Origin: Komagataeibacter swingsii
GTDB taxonomy: Bacteria; Pseudomonadota; Alphaproteobacteria; Acetobacterales; Acetobacteraceae
Length of the DNA stretch: 57,017 nt
Direction of reading: 5' to 3'
NCBI RefSeq assembly: GCF_003207895.1
Contig: NZ_NKUB01000018.1
Location: 1-57,017, forward strand
Below are positions 55,347-57,017 of this stretch, piece after piece. The translations under genes and the position numbers were made by a program. A model generated the notes under the pieces. That model was not told the DNA's origin. It worked only from the letters and a program-made list of their open reading frames with translations, and searched no databases. How positions within the stretch are numbered: position 1 is the first letter of the stretch; every line of letters starts with the position of its first letter.

Positions 55347-56699
55347 TCAGAATGTTACGTTGCTATGCAGGCCGAAAGTCGCCTCATCACGTACACGCTC
55401 CCCTTTACTGTCAAGGATGCCGCCACTGGGCGACACGATACCCTGGATATCGGGCTGAAGCATGAACCATGGCGTGATCTGGACCTGATAGGTCAGTTCC
55501 AGATGATATTCGGTGCCCTGCATGGGCAGGCCGGCGCGCCTGTCCGCCCGGGCAAGGCAGGGACTGGCGGCCCCCAGCCCCGCCCCAAGTCCCAGCACGT
55601 CGCCCGCACGCCCGAACGGTCCCTTCAGGGCGAACCCGCCATCCACGGCGTAGACGATCTGGTTGCGGTCGGTGTCCGCTGTCCAGTTTCCCCTGACAAA
55701 GGCATCCAGTTCCGTAATCCGCCCGAAATGCTGGAGCGTCTGGTCCGCGATGCCATAGATCGCCCAGTTGGTTTTATGGCTTTTCGCAAGATCAGACTGG
55801 TCGGGGAAGCGCCCGGTATCAAAGTAGCCGCCGAATTTGTATGTGCCCTGCCTGCCGGATATGTCCCTGCGGTACTGGACCTCCCCGAAGAAAAGGGCGC
55901 CCGTGTTGAAATTGAACCGTGTGCCACCCGGGTCGCGGTTCTGGTTCCACGGGTCCCTGGCGTTGATGAAAGGGCCGCCGACAGGATTGTCATCGGCCGC
56001 CGCGAACAGGAAATTCCATTGTGGGGACAAGGTATAGCGTAACCGTATCGCAGGCGTGGCCACGGGTGAGACTGGCCCCTGATCATACAGGTCATTATCG
56101 GGCATGATAGGCCAGGAAAAGGATGCGTTCAGGAAGTTCAGCCCGACGCCGCTGATCATGAAATCATGCCCGAGATCCAGCTTGCCGATCCGGAAGGCCA
56201 GCCGCTCCCCCATGAATTTCTGGCTGTACCACAGTTCATACAGTCGCCCGTTATCATCCGCTTCGATATTTGATGTCTGGTTGAAAACATACAGGGGCGT
56301 ATTACTGAATGGTCGCCCACGGATTTCCATGGCGCTGATGTCGAATGTACCCAGCGGCAGGCCCGTCAGGGTATGCAGATCCGTCACCATTTCAACTGCC
56401 GTGGACCCAATGTAGTTGCTGGACGCCTGCGCGCCCCCCACCGGGTTGGACCAGAATTCATTGGTATCCGATATACGGATATCAATACCCTGTGCCAGCA
56501 GCCAGTCCCGTATCCCGCCCCAGTTGCCGGACAGGCGGGTGCGCGGGTCAATATGGTCGGGAATATTCTGCTGCGGTGTAACGCCCGCGCTCAGCACGCT
56601 GACAGGAACAGGCTGGGCATATGCAGTAGAGAATGCCGCCGGAAAAATAATGATAATCAGCCATGCATGACGATGATTGTTATCACGGAAGCATCTCAT
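55347..56699 (-). CDS. OprB-family carbohydrate porin (second copy)
   Basis: 450 residues: signal peptide (HAWLIIIIFPAAFSTAYAQ), then SGNWGGIRDWLLAQGIDIRI, LYELWYSQKFMGERLAFRIG and the C-terminal aromatic end DEATFGLHSNVTF, closely parallel to the porin at 53683. It is convergent with that gene across an 80-base gap. Both are probably glucose/sugar channels; differences in loops suggest different specificity or regulation (inference). Confidence 0.88.
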   Translation of the reverse strand: MRCFRDNNHRHAWLIIIIFPAAFSTAYAQPVPVSVLSAGVTPQQNIPDHIDPRTRLSGNWGGIRDWLLAQGIDIRISDTNEFWSNPVGGAQASSNYIGSTAVEMVTDLHTLTGLPLGTFDISAMEIRGRPFSNTPLYVFNQTSNIEADDNGRLYELWYSQKFMGERLAFRIGKLDLGHDFMISGVGLNFLNASFSWPIMPDNDLYDQGPVSPVATPAIRLRYTLSPQWNFLFAAADDNPVGGPFINARDPWNQNRDPGGTRFNFNTGALFFGEVQYRRDISGRQGTYKFGGYFDTGRFPDQSDLAKSHKTNWAIYGIADQTLQHFGRITELDAFVRGNWTADTDRNQIVYAVDGGFALKGPFGRAGDVLGLGAGLGAASPCLARADRRAGLPMQGTEYHLELTYQVQITPWFMLQPDIQGIVSPSGGILDSKGERVRDEATFGLHSNVTF

Positions 56700-56898
56700 G
56701 TTCTTGATATAGCGTCATGCAGAAAAATTTAAAATAAACTATTTATTGAATTATTCTTTTCATTAATTCAAAATATATTTTAATAAGAGGAATGGCTTCA
56801 TTATGCCGAAATATGTACAAAATACGCCTTAATACGGAATACATGCCAGAGTTCTTACTGTACATGGCGTACACTCCTTAATCCGTTCTTAACGCGGG
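56700..56898. promoter_or_regulatory. AT-rich upstream region of the second porin gene
   Basis: About 200 bases with AT-rich sequence (56715-56790) directly upstream of the minus-strand porin start. It likely contains its promoter. No gene seen. Confidence 0.45.
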
Positions 56899-57017
56899 TC
56901 ACGCAGGTTCAAGCTCTGCCTCGACGGGCCGCATGACGGGCGGGGCGTGCCAGCGGCCGTGGTCCACATCCGCGATCTCGCGGTCGATCTCGGCGATGAC
57001 CTGGCGTGAAAACGGGC
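56899..57017 (-). CDS. C-terminal end of an unidentified protein (partial)
   Basis: On the minus strand a frame enters from the right edge and ends at the TGA at 56899-56901, encoding about 39 residues that include FSRQVIAEIDREIADVDHG and end in EAELEPA. The other two minus-strand frames are stopped or have low-complexity content. The rest of the gene lies outside the window, and no family can be assigned. Confidence 0.4.
   Translation of the reverse strand, partial: PFSRQVIAEIDREIADVDHGRWHAPPVMRPVEAELEPA

Overview
The window looks like chromosome of an acetic acid bacterium (Acetobacteraceae, most likely the Komagataeibacter/Gluconacetobacter group). This is inferred from the moderately high GC, two OprB-type porins, a periplasmic quinohemoprotein amine dehydrogenase system, a molybdopterin oxidase of the isoquinoline-oxidoreductase type and IS481/IS630-type elements. 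No rRNA, tRNA or CRISPR array was seen.

Layout. (1) 1-5000: IS630 transposase tail abutting a fragment of an NCS1-type permease, then a TetR regulator divergent from an aldehyde dehydrogenase/NAD(P)-binding protein pair, then a GPH-family sugar symporter. (2) 5107-6470: dead IS481-like element with perfect 30-bp ends, then an AT-rich stretch. (3) 6470-20186, all minus strand: NCS1 permease fused to a hybrid histidine kinase, its LuxR-type response regulator, then a peptidyl-prolyl isomerase, a HupE/UreJ-like protein, a TPR-sulfotransferase and the urea ABC transporter urtABCDE. (4) 20465-31631, plus strand: TonB-dependent receptor and a complete quinohemoprotein amine dehydrogenase operon (qhpA-D-C-B-G-F-E): structural subunits plus radical-SAM, flavin, ABC-export and protease maturation genes. 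(5) 31675-37845: orphan Tat-exported molybdenum hydroxylase large subunit, then two secreted arginase/agmatinase-family proteins, the second missing two metal ligands, and a small secreted protein. (6) 37883-44431: arsRCBH, an RcnB-like protein, a multicopper oxidase and a FetAB-type metal exporter. (7) 44676-47614: ATP-grasp protein, methyltransferase and heme-oxygenase-like diiron oxidase (HDO), resembling a small biosynthetic locus. (8) 47966-57017: membrane protein, histidine kinase broken by a one-base frameshift beside an OmpR-type regulator, VIT-type iron transporter, cytochrome b561, lipoprotein, and two convergent OprB porins.

Working model (inference): regions 3-5 form a nitrogen-scavenging neighbourhood. 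Secreted ureohydrolases could release urea and an amine. Urea would be taken up by Urt under control of the transporter-linked kinase. Primary amines would be oxidised in the periplasm by the amine dehydrogenase, and the aldehydes passed to the molybdenum enzyme or the cytosolic aldehyde dehydrogenase. Regions 6-8 look like a metal/metalloid homeostasis block and appear more GC-rich by eye.
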